DNA of 64,000 bases from Gammaproteobacteria bacterium (GCA_018822845.1 JAHJJD010000044.1:1-64000), one strand, 5' to 3'. Shown: positions 1 to 8,750, counted from the first letter of the stretch. The notes: a model not told the origin generated them from the sequence alone. Made by a program: numbers and translations.

Positions 1-234
1 GATGACACCCCCAGCTACACCGACCAGATGAAGCCTAAAACTGACTCTGAGCTGGGTAAACGCATGATGGCCCAGCGTTTCGCCACCGTCGAACCCGTGT
101 TTGGGAACTTGCGCGGCAACAAACGCCTGCACCGCTTCACCTTGCGCGGCAAGGACAAAGTGGATGCGCAGTGGAAACTGTTTTGCCTGATGCACAACCT
201 CGAAAAGCTGGCACATTACGGGTATGCCGCATGA
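1..234 (+). CDS. IS1182-like transposase, C-terminal part (5' end outside window)
   Basis: An open frame runs from base 1 to a TGA at 232-234 without needing a start, so the gene begins before the window. The 77 visible residues contain the pattern FATVEPVFGNLRGNK followed by FTLRGKDKV and WKLFCLMHNLEKL. This is the usual end of DDE transposases of the IS1182/IS5 type, where the conserved glutamate-containing helix is followed by a basic stretch and a leucine-rich tail. It probably cuts and joins its own element. I cannot see the terminal inverted repeat of this element in the following 110 bases, so its right end and its completeness are unknown. The call to IS1182 rather than another IS5-superfamily group is moderate. 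Confidence 0.7.
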   Translation, partial: DDTPSYTDQMKPKTDSELGKRMMAQRFATVEPVFGNLRGNKRLHRFTLRGKDKVDAQWKLFCLMHNLEKLAHYGYAA

Positions 235-346
235 AGGGGGAAATGATGCTGCCAAACACGAAAAAACACATCGTATTGAGCGTATCAGACGGTATTCAGG
301 GCGTTACGGGGAAACCAGAAGTTGGCAACGGTGAAAAAACCTGTCA

Positions 347-427
347 GCCGGTTGGGGTGTTCAAAAAAATGACTGCCCGATCTGGATGGGATGATCAGAT
401 TCGGGTTTTTCTACACCCTCGTTAGGC
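347..427 (+). repeat. attC-like hairpin ending in GTTAGGC (possible decayed recombination site)
   Basis: About 80 bases fold into an imperfect hairpin. GGGTGT near 355 pairs with ACACCC at 412-419, the A-tract near 361 pairs with the T-run near 406, and CCCGATCTG at 377-385 pairs with CAGATTCGGG near 396. It ends in GTTAGGC at 421-427, which fits the integron R' core GTTRRRY. The partner box on the left reads GCCGGTT instead of RYYYAAC, so the site is either decayed, an attI-like half site, or simply a terminator-like hairpin with A and T tracts. The gene that follows starts 13 bases after this box, as expected for a cassette. Confidence 0.4.
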
Positions 428-440
428 ACACGGAATCTCT

Positions 441-1238
441 ATGCGAAGGAAGCAACTTTATGAAACAAGACTAAGACGACGGCTAAAGAAAAAACTGGCA
501 AACATTCAAAACCGTAAAAGGTACAAGGAGTACTTTTCTGTGGACGAGTCAGAAGACTATGAATATGAGGATTCCCATGATGATATGGGCTACCAGCTAC
601 ATAACGAAATCGACTTCTCAAGAATTCATACACTTCTGAGAAGTCTCGCTCTGTTTGATGATGTGTTTCTAAACATGCAAGCTATGAATATTGCAATGAT
701 TGATCGCTTCGCCACTGACCAAGAATATGCACTATTAGCCGAATATAACGAAATTGAGAAAACCCCCACACAGTCCGCGATGTTTGTCTCAGCAATATCC
801 CAAATGTGGATATTTAGTCTTTATGAGCTACTCAGGACGTGGCGAGAAAGGATAAGAAAGCTCATAGAAGCAAAAAAGAATGGCGGTCTTAATTATTATA
901 TTGAAAATCATTCTCGAGAAGAAATGAATCTTGCCGCAATGATTAGGGCTGATCATGCAAAAAAAATGAAGGAAGATGAAAACTTCGAAAAGCTTTTGAT
1001 AGCTCATAAAGAGAAAATGGACGGCGTATTTAGGCTGGCTGGAACCATCAGAATTACATTAGCCAAGCATGAATTGCCGGGTAAAAATAACAAAGTTCCG
1101 CATATGCCGGGTTATGCAAGAATCGATGGATTTTGTGGAGCTATGAACTTTGAGATTACCCATGCTAATAATTCATTTTCATTTCTGAGCAGAAGAGATA
1201 TAGCAGATGCACTTAGAGCGGTAAACTTAGATGCCTAA
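441..1238 (+). CDS. Uncharacterised protein carried as an integron-type gene cassette
   Basis: A 265-residue protein that I do not recognise. It starts with a very basic segment (MRRKQLYETRLRRRLKKK), then an acidic patch (DESEDYEYEDSHDD) at about 34-47, and then a mainly helical, charged body. One hydrophobic stretch (AMFVSAISQMWIFSLYELL) lies near residues 113-131 and could be a buried helix rather than a membrane span. No signal peptide and no catalytic motif is obvious. Base composition is visibly more AT-rich than the housekeeping genes to the right, which fits transfer. The gene lies between GTTAGGC at 421 and an attC-type site that overlaps its stop codon, the normal layout of an integron cassette. 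Function is unknown; helical, defence-like or stress-like roles are possible but not supported. Confidence 0.75.
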   Translation: MRRKQLYETRLRRRLKKKLANIQNRKRYKEYFSVDESEDYEYEDSHDDMGYQLHNEIDFSRIHTLLRSLALFDDVFLNMQAMNIAMIDRFATDQEYALLAEYNEIEKTPTQSAMFVSAISQMWIFSLYELLRTWRERIRKLIEAKKNGGLNYYIENHSREEMNLAAMIRADHAKKMKEDENFEKLLIAHKEKMDGVFRLAGTIRITLAKHELPGKNNKVPHMPGYARIDGFCGAMNFEITHANNSFSFLSRRDIADALRAVNLDA

Positions 1239-1329
1239 CAAATTTGTCCAGTTGACGTTTTGGTTTACGTTCCTTTTTGTGCATGCCCTCCGGGCATCTT
1301 TGCACAAAAATCTACTACAACCAAAACGC

Positions 1330-2645
1330 GAGTCTGTCAAACAAACTGTGTAACAAATTTTCATAGGGCTGAGAGCGGTACACGCTCTTCGCCGAACATG
1401 AGTAAAAAGGTCTGCAAAGCAGGTTTCCAGTGGTGGATAACCGACCACTTTTGTGAGGCTTCGCGCACCGCCAAATACAGGCTTTTGAGGGCTGAACTGT
1501 CACTAGGGAAAATGCGCCGGTTGCGGGTGAACTTGCGCAAACTCATGTTCAGGGACTCAATGGCATTCGTAGTGTAAATTACCTTGCGGATTTCGGGCTG
1601 GAACTGGAAGAAGGGGATGACATTCGCCCAGTTGCCGCGCCATAGGCGCACTACCGCTTTGTATTTGCTGCCCCATTCGGTGTCCAGGGCTTCCAGTTCA
1701 CGTTCCGCTTCTTCAGCGGTGCTGGACTGGTAAATGCGTTTGAGGGCTGCGACCACACCTTTGGTATCTTTGGCGGTGACGTAGCGCAAGCTGGCGCGAA
1801 CCATGTGTACCATGCACAACTGGGTCAATGTTTTGGGGAAGACGGCATTAACCGCTTCTGGCAAACCGTTTAACCCATCCATGCAAGCCACGTAGATGTC
1901 CTGTACGCCTCGGTTGCGCAGTTCAGTCAGCACTGACAGCCAGAACTTTGCACCTTCATTTTCTGCCAACCAGATGCCCAGCACGTCCTTTTCACCGCGT
2001 AGGTTGACCGCCAACACCACATGCGCGGCTTTATTGATGACCTGCTTATCTTGTTGGACTTTAACGATAATCCCGTCAAGCCAGACAATCGGGTAGATGT
2101 TCTCTAATGCCCTGGACTGCCAGGCTTTGGCTTCGCTTTGGACAGCTTCTGTCACCTCGCTAATCAGCGTGTGCGAGATGTCGACCCCGTAAAGACGTTT
2201 GATCGTGTCCTCGATGTCACGGGTGGTCATGCCTTTGGCGTACAGGGTCAGGATGTGTTCTTCCATCCCTGCCAGCCGTATTTGGCGTTTTTGTACCAGT
2301 TTTGGCTCAAAGCTGCCGTCACGGTCACGCGGTGTTTCCACCCGCAACTCGCCAAATTCGCCTTTGATGGTCTTGCTGCCTTTGCCGTTGCGGGTATTGC
2401 TGCGCCGTTGCCCTGCATCGCTACGCTCACCCTTGTCGTATTTCAGGTGTGCATCCAGCTCAGCCTCCAGGCTGCGGTTGATCATCCGTTGCAGGAGCTG
2501 GCTGTAGAGGTTCTTTACATCAGCGGGCGTTTTGCAATCGGTTAAAAGCTCATCCATCAAGATGGGATCAAGGGGTTCCATGTGACTGCTCCTTTGCGGG
2601 GGTTCCGCAGTTATATAGCAGTTACACAGTTCAGTTTACAGTCTC
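1330..2645 (-). mobile_element. Complete IS256-family insertion sequence with 8-bp target duplication
   Basis: The element is bounded by imperfect inverted repeats: the left end begins GAGTCTGTC and contains CTGTGTAAC at about 1346-1354; the right end read backwards begins GAGACTGTA and contains CTGTGTAAC. The bases CAAAACGC occur directly outside both ends (1322-1329 and 2646-2653), a perfect 8-bp target duplication as expected for IS256 transposition. The single transposase gene fills the element on the minus strand. The perfect duplication and the intact gene suggest a recent insertion. The target was the right arm of an attC hairpin. Confidence 0.9.
1361..2581 (-). CDS. IS256-family (Mutator-type) transposase
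   Basis: A 406-residue DDE transposase of the Transposase_mut family, full length for IS256. The N-terminal part carries helix-turn-helix-like segments and the sequence LYAKGMTTRDIEDTI near residues 113-127. The catalytic aspartates are in IVWLDGIIVKV (about 166-176) and CMDGLNGLPEAV (about 233-244), and the catalytic glutamate is in TTNAIESLNMSLRK near 339-352. The ATG at 2581 is preceded by AAAGGAG at a good distance, which supports this start. It encodes the only protein of the element described at 1330-2645. No frameshift or premature stop is visible, so it is probably active. Confidence 0.95.
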   Translation of the reverse strand: MEPLDPILMDELLTDCKTPADVKNLYSQLLQRMINRSLEAELDAHLKYDKGERSDAGQRRSNTRNGKGSKTIKGEFGELRVETPRDRDGSFEPKLVQKRQIRLAGMEEHILTLYAKGMTTRDIEDTIKRLYGVDISHTLISEVTEAVQSEAKAWQSRALENIYPIVWLDGIIVKVQQDKQVINKAAHVVLAVNLRGEKDVLGIWLAENEGAKFWLSVLTELRNRGVQDIYVACMDGLNGLPEAVNAVFPKTLTQLCMVHMVRASLRYVTAKDTKGVVAALKRIYQSSTAEEAERELEALDTEWGSKYKAVVRLWRGNWANVIPFFQFQPEIRKVIYTTNAIESLNMSLRKFTRNRRIFPSDSSALKSLYLAVREASQKWSVIHHWKPALQTFLLMFGEERVPLSAL

Positions 2646-2678
2646 CAAAACGCAACTGACAAAAGCGTTAGTGTGATC

Positions 2679-2699
2679 AATCGGGGACGTACCCCGATT
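2679..2699 (-). terminator. Perfect 8-bp hairpin downstream of the YbaN-like gene
   Basis: AATCGGGG and CCCCGATT pair perfectly around a 5-base loop. It lies 17 bases after the stop of the minus-strand gene 2716-3117 and could stop its transcription, although there is no clear T-run behind it on that strand. Confidence 0.45.
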
Positions 2700-2715
2700 A
2701 TTCTCCCAAGATACG

Positions 2716-3117
2716 TCATGCGCCGGGTGATGCAGGCCGGTTCCCCGGCGTTTCGGGGCGGGTTACCAGCCATATGGCGACAGTGGCGAGCGTTCCGCCG
2801 ACCAGGCAGGCCAGCAGCAAGGAAGGTTGTACGGCAAACAAAAAGATCAGGTAGCTGACGCTCATGCCAGTCACGGCAAACTGTTTGCCCCGGCGATTGA
2901 TGACGCCATGTTCCAGAAAATCACGCACTCCCTTGCCGAAGCGCGGGTGGGCATAGACCCGTTCCATCAGCACCGGGCAACTGCGCGCCCAGCACCACAC
3001 GGCGAGAATCCAGAAAACGGTGGTAGGTAGCAGGGGAATAAACATGCCGACCGTGCCGAGCATAAAACTCAGCCATCCTGCGTACAGGTAAAACTGTCGC
3101 CTGAGTATTTCCTGCAT
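2716..3117 (-). CDS. YbaN-like DUF454 inner-membrane protein
   Basis: A 133-residue membrane protein of the DUF454/YbaN family. The open frame extends upstream to 3252, but the ATG at 3117 is preceded by GGAGGAG six bases away and gives the normal family length, so I take that start. Visible features are a first membrane segment (YLYAGWLSFMLGTVGMFIPLLP) with the family pattern GxxGxFxPLLPTTxF, the segment AVWCWARSCPVLMERVYAHP with the family's PxxxxWLxxHPxFG-like motif (AHPRFGKGV), and two close membrane helices near the C-terminus. The family has no proven function. It is transcribed away from the dienelactone hydrolase gene and is probably a single-gene unit. Confidence 0.85.
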   Translation of the reverse strand: MQEILRRQFYLYAGWLSFMLGTVGMFIPLLPTTVFWILAVWCWARSCPVLMERVYAHPRFGKGVRDFLEHGVINRRGKQFAVTGMSVSYLIFLFAVQPSLLLACLVGGTLATVAIWLVTRPETPGNRPASPGA

Positions 3118-3279
3118 GGTTGCTCCTCCTGCCGGGCTGGAAATGCCAACATGGCAGCACCAGCGGTTGGCGTCAAGCAGCCATGGCGGGTGTATGTAAA
3201 ACACTGAAATAGTCAGGGGTATTAGCCTGTTTCCCGTTGGCTGGACTATCAATCACACAACACCAACAGGAGAACAAGC

Positions 3280-4179
3280 ATGGACAAGTACACCCGGACA
3301 GAACAGCCAGCTATTCCTCAGGAAGCTTTCGACTGGTATGACGAATACGCCCATGGCGGCATTGACCGGCGCACTTTTCTGGCACGGCTGGGTTCGCTGG
3401 CGGTTGCGGGCTTGACGGTTGGCATGATTACCGACGCATTACTGCCGAATTATGCGCTGGCGGAACAGGTTTCCTTCAACGATGACACGATCAAGGCCAG
3501 CTATGTGGAATTCGATTCCCCCAAAGGCCATGGCAAGGGGCGGGGCTATCTGGTGGTGCCGCGTGAGTTGCAAGGCAAAGCCCCGGTGGTGCTGGTGGTA
3601 CATGAAAACCGTGGCCTCAACCCCTACATCGAAGACGTGGCGCGGCGGCTGGCCAAGCTGGGTTACGTTGCATTTGCACCGGATGCGCTGCATTCGCTGG
3701 GTGGTTACCCCGGCAATGATGACGACGGGCGTGACATGCAGAAATCACTTGATCCGGCCAAGATTGAGCAGGATTTCATTGCTGCCGCACAATTCCTCAA
3801 AACGCATCAACTGAGTAGTGGCAAGCTGGGCGTGGTGGGGTTCTGTTACGGTGGTTACATCAGCAATATGCTGGCGGCGACACTGCCGGATGCGGTGAAT
3901 GCCGCCGTGCCGTTTTACGGGACACCCGCCAAAACGGGCATCGAAAACATCAAGGCCCCATTGCTGTTGCAGTTTGCGGAACTGGATGAACGGGTCAACG
4001 CTAGCTGGCCGGATTACGAAGCGACGTTGAAGGCCAACAAGGTGGATTATCAGGCGTTTGTGTATCCGGGGGTGAATCACGGCTTCCATAATGATTCGAC
4101 AGCACGCTACGACAAGGGCGCGGCGGAACTGGCGTGGTCACGCACGGTGGAGTTTTTCAACAAGCATTTGAAAGCGTGA
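3280..4179 (+). CDS. Dienelactone hydrolase family protein, Tat-type leader
   Basis: A 299-residue alpha/beta hydrolase. The N-terminal 60 residues contain a twin-arginine motif (DRRTFLARLGSLAVAG) followed by a hydrophobic stretch, so the enzyme is probably exported folded by the Tat pathway, as in the YghX subgroup. The nucleophile elbow is GFCYGG (cysteine nucleophile, as in dienelactone hydrolase), the acid is in AELDERV, and the histidine is in VNHGFHND near the C-terminus. The ATG follows AGGAG at a good distance. True substrates in this subgroup are not settled; the family hydrolyses cyclic esters such as dienelactone. A palindromic repeat separates it from the convergent glutamate dehydrogenase gene. 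Confidence 0.9.
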   Translation: MDKYTRTEQPAIPQEAFDWYDEYAHGGIDRRTFLARLGSLAVAGLTVGMITDALLPNYALAEQVSFNDDTIKASYVEFDSPKGHGKGRGYLVVPRELQGKAPVVLVVHENRGLNPYIEDVARRLAKLGYVAFAPDALHSLGGYPGNDDDGRDMQKSLDPAKIEQDFIAAAQFLKTHQLSSGKLGVVGFCYGGYISNMLAATLPDAVNAAVPFYGTPAKTGIENIKAPLLLQFAELDERVNASWPDYEATLKANKVDYQAFVYPGVNHGFHNDSTARYDKGAAELAWSRTVEFFNKHLKA

Positions 4180-4185
4180 TCTTTA

Positions 4186-4230
4186 CTCCCTTCACCCCTT
4201 GCGGGGGAAGGGGCGGGGATGGGGGGTATC
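4186..4230. repeat. GC-rich palindromic repeat between convergent genes
   Basis: CTTCACCCCTTGCGGGGGAA followed by GGGGCGGGGATGGGGGG belongs to the same family as the repeat inside glnE (10488-10602). It fills the whole space between two converging genes and could act as a bidirectional transcript end. Confidence 0.7.
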
Positions 4231-7200
4231 TCAAACCACCCGTGCCAGTTGCGCCTCAATGATGTCGCGGTACACGCTGTTGTCGTCGCTGAAATAAACC
4301 AGCCCGGACGCCAGCTTGCTGGCCAGTAGCGCGGATTTGATCTTGGCTGGCAGATGCGCGACCCGTGCGCGGAACTCGGCCTTTTCACCCAGCAGGGCAG
4401 GCATGTGGCTGAGGATAGCTTTCTCATAACGCCCATTCTGCGTCGATGCCTGGCTGGACTGGAAGTAGGCGAACATCTTGGCGTAGTGGCTGTTGATTTC
4501 GCGGCTCAACTGGTTGGAAATCTCGGTATAGGTCAGGCTGCCTTGCGCCGCGCGGTGGCGGCGGATGATCAGGTTGGCTTCCTGTTCCGCCATGCGATTG
4601 AGGATGCTGATCACATCGCTGACATAACGCTGCTTGTGGGAGAGGAATTCTGCCTCGCTGAGCATCAGGTTGGCGATGATTTCGTAGGATGAGGAAATCA
4701 CCCCGCACTTGTTGGCCGAAGCGTCGCGCATGATCACCACGCCGTGGTTTTGCAGGTAAGTGCGTGCTTCCGGGGTAATGAAGGAGTTAGCCCCTTCCAC
4801 AATCACCCGTGCCGTGGGTTCGCCCGCGCTATCGAAGAACTGCCCGGCATTGTGCGCGCCGATGGTTTCCGGTCGCCCGCCCGCCGGGATGAACAAGTCC
4901 GCATCCACCGTGAACAGCAACCGGTTGTAGGTGTGGTGGAACTCGTCCTTGGAAATCCAGCGTTCTTCCAGCCCGTCCTTGGTCTGGATCAGTTGTTTGT
5001 GCAGTTTGCGGATGCCGTCGGTGCGCTGCTGGTTGCGGTACAGCAGGTAGCCGCCAGGGTGCAGCGCTTGCGGGTCAAATGCATCCACATCGTTTTGCAG
5101 CACAATGGCTGACAGTGCCTGATGATCCAGCCCCAGCGGGTCGAAAATGGCTCCCGAGCCGTCAATGATCAGCTTGATCTGCACCTGCGGGCAGCGTGCC
5201 AGCAACAAGCGCATACTGTTGCCCGCCACATCGCCATTGGGGCCGCCAGTGAGTTTCACGCTGAACGCATCCTTATGCATGTCGATGCCCAGCGTTTCCT
5301 TGAGGGTGACTTCGGCGAAGCGGATCACGCCAATCGATGTGACGCCGTATTCCTTGTGGTTGATGCCAACCTTCTTGCTGGACATGACGCCCGCGCCCAG
5401 CACGTAGCCGCGTTGCACCGCCTGCTGCGCAATCAGCTCGATCATCACGTCGTGCATGTTTTCATCCGGCCCCAGTTCGATCGGTTCTTCCTCGCCGTAA
5501 TAATCAACCACGTTCGGGTCTTTGGCTTTTCCATCGGCGGCGGTGACGAACAAATCCAGAAAGGCGTGGATGAAACCGTATTGCAGCTTGTACAGGTACT
5601 GCAATACGGTCGGTGGCGGCGTGTCCGGGCGGGTGCTGAGGATCGCGACCAGTTTCGAGCCACCCTCGTAAATATCCTTGTTCTTGAGGTGCTGGGTATG
5701 CGCCAGCACGTAGTTTTCGCGAAACAGGGTATTGGCGGTGTTGATGTAATCGTCATGCCCCTGGGTCATCAGGGTGCGCCAACCGCCACGGGCAATATCG
5801 GAAAAACCGATGTGGTAGCCGGAACCGCTGCGCCCGGCGAAAAAGGTGATACGGAACGGGCGCTCAGTGGACAGGTCACTGGTGAATTCCGCCGCCAGCT
5901 CATCCAGATAGGCCGGGTCGAGGCGGAACGCCAGCGCGTGCTTTTCGTTGACGAAGAAATTGGTTTTCAGGCAGTGGCTAATGAAACTGATGGTGCAGCC
6001 GAAAATGATGCGCCGGGTTTCATCCAGCAAGCGGCGGCCCGTGTTGAAGTTTGCCACCATTTCCCGCGCTTCCGCCAGCAGGTGGTTATAGGTCTGCTCG
6101 CGGTCTGCCATACCGGGCTGGAAGCGGGCGTAAAACAGTTGTACCAGCCGGATGCTGACATCGGGATTGTTGTGGAAAGCGCGCTGGATGCCGGTCGGCT
6201 CGAAGCGTTCCGGATTACTGTGCGCCAGATTGGTGTGGGCGAAGGTGATGAAGGCTTTCACCAGACTCGCATCCGGCCCGTTCATTACCCCGGCGACCAC
6301 CAGATTGGCGAAACTGCTGGAAGATGAGGAAAGGATCTGCGTGTTGTACAACTCGTGCTGCAACTGGGCGAACAGTGCTGAACCCCGTTCCAGCGCCTGC
6401 TGCTGAAGCGGATGCACATAGAAGGTAGCGAGGAAATTGGGGAACACACCATTGCTGATGGTGACGATGTAGGAACGCCTGACCGCAATCCCCAGCCGTT
6501 TGAACACTTCCAGCACCTGCAACAGGAAATCGCGTTGCGGCGGGTTGCTGACGCCGAACATGATCCGCGCCGTTTCACCGTTACCGGCACTTTCGATCGG
6601 CTGGATGTCGAGATGGATGCCGCCGTGGTGCAGGGTTTTCTGGTACAGGTACATGACGCGGGCGAGGCGTTCCGGGTGGGAAACACTGACGTAATGCCGG
6701 TTGTTGATCCACAGCATTTTTAGCAGCTTGTGCAGTTCGCTATGGTCGAAATCCGCGAGTTGCCCGGCAAACTCCGCCCCGACTTCCTGTTCGATGCCTT
6801 GCGGCAGGTCATCGTTGAGGTGCGCCTTGATCAGCCTGGCAATCTCCGCATCCGGTTTTTGCGTGTAATCGAAACGCAGCACTTCCAGATACCCGTCGTC
6901 ATCGGGCAGTGGAGCCAGAGAGGTATTGACCTCCGCATAGGAAAGATTGCCCCGGTTCTTGATGGCGATCAGGGTGTTGTAAAGGGAGCCGGGGCCAGCG
7001 CGTTGCGCGACCAGAAAGCGGTCTGGCTGGTCAGTCAGGCGCAGGTAGGAGAGCCGGTGTATGCGGTTGAGGGCGCTGACCAGCACCGCCAGTGCCTCGG
7101 TTTCATCCTCGTTGAAACTGAAAAAGAACGGGTGCATGGCGGTTTGCAGCCAGGCGAGATTGTCGCAGATGCGGCTTTCCTGATGCCGGACAATTTTTTC

Positions 7201-7239
7201 TACATTACGCAGGACAACGGAGGTTTTATTGCTGGTCAT
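4231..7239 (-). CDS. NAD-specific glutamate dehydrogenase, ~1000-residue class
   Basis: A 1002-residue protein of the large NAD-glutamate dehydrogenase class, which deaminates glutamate to 2-oxoglutarate and ammonia and normally serves catabolism. The catalytic core lies in the second half: ARGGWRTL near residue 483, the nucleotide-binding stretch GGPNGDVAGNSM near 665, VEGANSFITPEAR near 808, and RDASANKCGVISSSYE shortly after. The first about 450 residues are the regulatory region typical of large forms. Length fits the roughly 115-kDa class rather than the 180-kDa class. The ATG at 7239 has AGGAG upstream. The gene is probably monocistronic; the protease gene upstream ends about 120 bases away. 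Confidence 0.88.
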   Translation of the reverse strand: MTSNKTSVVLRNVEKIVRHQESRICDNLAWLQTAMHPFFFSFNEDETEALAVLVSALNRIHRLSYLRLTDQPDRFLVAQRAGPGSLYNTLIAIKNRGNLSYAEVNTSLAPLPDDDGYLEVLRFDYTQKPDAEIARLIKAHLNDDLPQGIEQEVGAEFAGQLADFDHSELHKLLKMLWINNRHYVSVSHPERLARVMYLYQKTLHHGGIHLDIQPIESAGNGETARIMFGVSNPPQRDFLLQVLEVFKRLGIAVRRSYIVTISNGVFPNFLATFYVHPLQQQALERGSALFAQLQHELYNTQILSSSSSSFANLVVAGVMNGPDASLVKAFITFAHTNLAHSNPERFEPTGIQRAFHNNPDVSIRLVQLFYARFQPGMADREQTYNHLLAEAREMVANFNTGRRLLDETRRIIFGCTISFISHCLKTNFFVNEKHALAFRLDPAYLDELAAEFTSDLSTERPFRITFFAGRSGSGYHIGFSDIARGGWRTLMTQGHDDYINTANTLFRENYVLAHTQHLKNKDIYEGGSKLVAILSTRPDTPPPTVLQYLYKLQYGFIHAFLDLFVTAADGKAKDPNVVDYYGEEEPIELGPDENMHDVMIELIAQQAVQRGYVLGAGVMSSKKVGINHKEYGVTSIGVIRFAEVTLKETLGIDMHKDAFSVKLTGGPNGDVAGNSMRLLLARCPQVQIKLIIDGSGAIFDPLGLDHQALSAIVLQNDVDAFDPQALHPGGYLLYRNQQRTDGIRKLHKQLIQTKDGLEERWISKDEFHHTYNRLLFTVDADLFIPAGGRPETIGAHNAGQFFDSAGEPTARVIVEGANSFITPEARTYLQNHGVVIMRDASANKCGVISSSYEIIANLMLSEAEFLSHKQRYVSDVISILNRMAEQEANLIIRRHRAAQGSLTYTEISNQLSREINSHYAKMFAYFQSSQASTQNGRYEKAILSHMPALLGEKAEFRARVAHLPAKIKSALLASKLASGLVYFSDDNSVYRDIIEAQLARVV

Positions 7240-7359
7240 GGTTTATCTCCTTCCTTTGGCGGTGTGCGCTCAAAAGCACCATGCCATAGCGTAGCAGATA
7301 CCGCCAAAACCCTTGTAATGGCATGGCCTACCGGCAAGGGCAGGCGCGCAAGGTTGCTG

Positions 7360-8475
7360 CTAGAATGGCAGCTGCGCGATCTCCACATTCAGCGTCTGGC
7401 GTTGGCCGTTACGCACAATGTTGATTTCCACCCGCTTGCCGGGGCTGGTTGAGGCCACCCGGTTGCGGAAGTCGCCGACATCGGTCACTGGCCTGCCCGC
7501 ATAGCTGGTAATGACATCATCCCTCCTGAAACCGGCCTTGTCGGCGGGCGAGCCTGGGTCTATATCGGTCACCACGACGCCTTGTCCGGTGTTCAACTTG
7601 AGTTTGCGGGCAAGATCCTGCGTCAGCGGCTTGAGCAGAACCCCGAGCTGACCGCGCACCACGCTTCCTTGCTGGATAAGCTGATCGGCAACCGTTTTGA
7701 CAAAGTTGATGGGAATGGCAAAACCGATGCCCATATAGCCGCCGCTGCTGCTGAAAATGGCGGTATTCATGCCAATCACCTGCCCGTCAAGATTGACCAG
7801 CGGCCCGCCGGAATTGCCGGGGTTGATGGCTGCATCGGTCTGGATGAAATCCTCATAATCATTGATGCCCAGTTCGGTGCGGCCTTTGGCGCTGACTACG
7901 CCTACTGTCAGGGTATGTTGCAGGCCGAAAGGATTGCCGATGGCGAGTACCCATTCGCCGACTTCCAGTTTTGCTGAATTCCCCAGTGGCAGGGCTGGCG
8001 TATTGGTAGCGGGGATTTCCAGTACGGCGATGTCGGAATGCGGGTCGACCCCCTTGATGGTGGCCTCGACCTGCTGGCCATTCAGCAGCATCACCTGCAC
8101 GGTACGGGCATTGTCAACCAGATGGAAGGTGGTCAGGATATACGTGCGGCCATTTTCTGTACGGAACACAAAGCCCGACCCCTGGGTTGTTACGACCTGT
8201 TCCTCCAGTGGCGTTTTGGTGGGAGGTGTGGGTTGCGGCAAGTCACCAAAAAAGCGCTTGAGCAACGCCTCATCAGCAGGCGAGAGTTCCATGGAGGCCG
8301 GATCCAGCGGATATTCCATCTGTACCGACACGACCGAAGGTGAAACCTGGCGGGTGACTGCTGCAAATGCCTTGCCTGACGCGCGTGGGTTCAATAATGC
8401 GTCATAGCTGCCCGGAATTGCCTGACAAGCGGACAAAAATACAGACAGAAAACAGACTGATAGCGGTTTTAGCAT
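7360..8475 (-). CDS. DegS/DegQ-like trypsin-type serine protease, one PDZ domain, probable lipoprotein
   Basis: I start the gene at the ATG at 8475 because the protein then begins with a clean lipoprotein signal (MLKPLSVCFLSVFLSACQA, lipobox LSAC); the open frame itself reaches 8508. The mature protein would be anchored in a membrane facing the periplasm. The trypsin triad is visible: histidine in TTFHLVDNA (about 113), aspartate in SDIAVLEI (about 148) and serine in GNSGGP (about 220). A single PDZ domain follows at about 275-371 (GVVVTDIDPGSPADKAGF). One PDZ is the DegS arrangement, whereas DegP/DegQ have two. Usual roles are envelope quality control or sigma-E signalling. The histidine motif is TTFH instead of the common TNxH. 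Confidence 0.88.
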   Translation of the reverse strand: MLKPLSVCFLSVFLSACQAIPGSYDALLNPRASGKAFAAVTRQVSPSVVSVQMEYPLDPASMELSPADEALLKRFFGDLPQPTPPTKTPLEEQVVTTQGSGFVFRTENGRTYILTTFHLVDNARTVQVMLLNGQQVEATIKGVDPHSDIAVLEIPATNTPALPLGNSAKLEVGEWVLAIGNPFGLQHTLTVGVVSAKGRTELGINDYEDFIQTDAAINPGNSGGPLVNLDGQVIGMNTAIFSSSGGYMGIGFAIPINFVKTVADQLIQQGSVVRGQLGVLLKPLTQDLARKLKLNTGQGVVVTDIDPGSPADKAGFRRDDVITSYAGRPVTDVGDFRNRVASTSPGKRVEINIVRNGQRQTLNVEIAQLPF

Positions 8476-8691
8476 GCAGTGGCCAAAAGGTCGTAGAAGG
8501 AATACCACTTATACCTTGTTTACCAGGTTGACGCCAATAGGTCTGCTCCGTGGTCAATGGGGGACGCCCGACGGCAGTTCCGCCTTTGTTCATGACGGGT
8601 GGAAGTCACGCAGGAACGTTTACTGCTGATTGATGCTGGGAGAAATTACTGGCTGGATAGCTGATGGTCAATTACCGTCCATCTAAAATAA

Positions 8692-8719
8692 GTGACACGG
8701 AGCAATGAATAGGCATAAT
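8692..8719 (+). promoter_or_regulatory. Candidate sigma-70 promoter for a short transcript
   Basis: GTGACA at 8692-8697 and CATAAT at 8714-8719 are each one base from the consensus boxes and are 16 bases apart. No protein gene starts downstream on this strand before the terminator at 8751-8778, so a transcript of about 50-60 bases is possible. The rest of the space between 8509 and 8834 shows nothing else that I can name. Confidence 0.35.
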
Positions 8720-8750
8720 AGCAGGGACTCTCTATTATTGTTGATGGTGC

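Larger units (their letters stand above)
1231..2673 (+). repeat. attC recombination site split by an IS256-family insertion
   Basis: When the insertion (1330-2645) and one copy of its 8-bp target duplication are removed, the remaining pieces 1231-1329 and 2654-2673 form an approximately 118-base imperfect palindrome. The left arm starts GCCTAAC (fits RYYYAAC) and continues with TTTGTCCAGTTGACGTTTTG. The right arm read backwards is CTAAC, then TTTTGTCAGTTGCGTTTTG. They pair except for an unpaired C and an unpaired A on the left arm, the kind of extrahelical bases that give attC its polarity. The central stem is TTTTTGTGCA with TGCACAAAAA and a small TGCCC/GGGCA tip. The right box reads GTTAGTG, one base off GTTRRRY. 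Overlap with the stop of the preceding gene is typical of cassettes. No integrase gene is visible in the window. Confidence 0.75.

Noticed and set aside
171-425. Plus-strand 84-residue open frame between the transposase and the cassette gene
   Set aside because: It overlaps the transposase end in another frame and then runs through the hairpin; no family features are visible.
1260-1577. Plus-strand open frame across the attC site and the IS end
   Set aside because: It runs through recombination-site DNA and antisense to the transposase; nothing supports translation.
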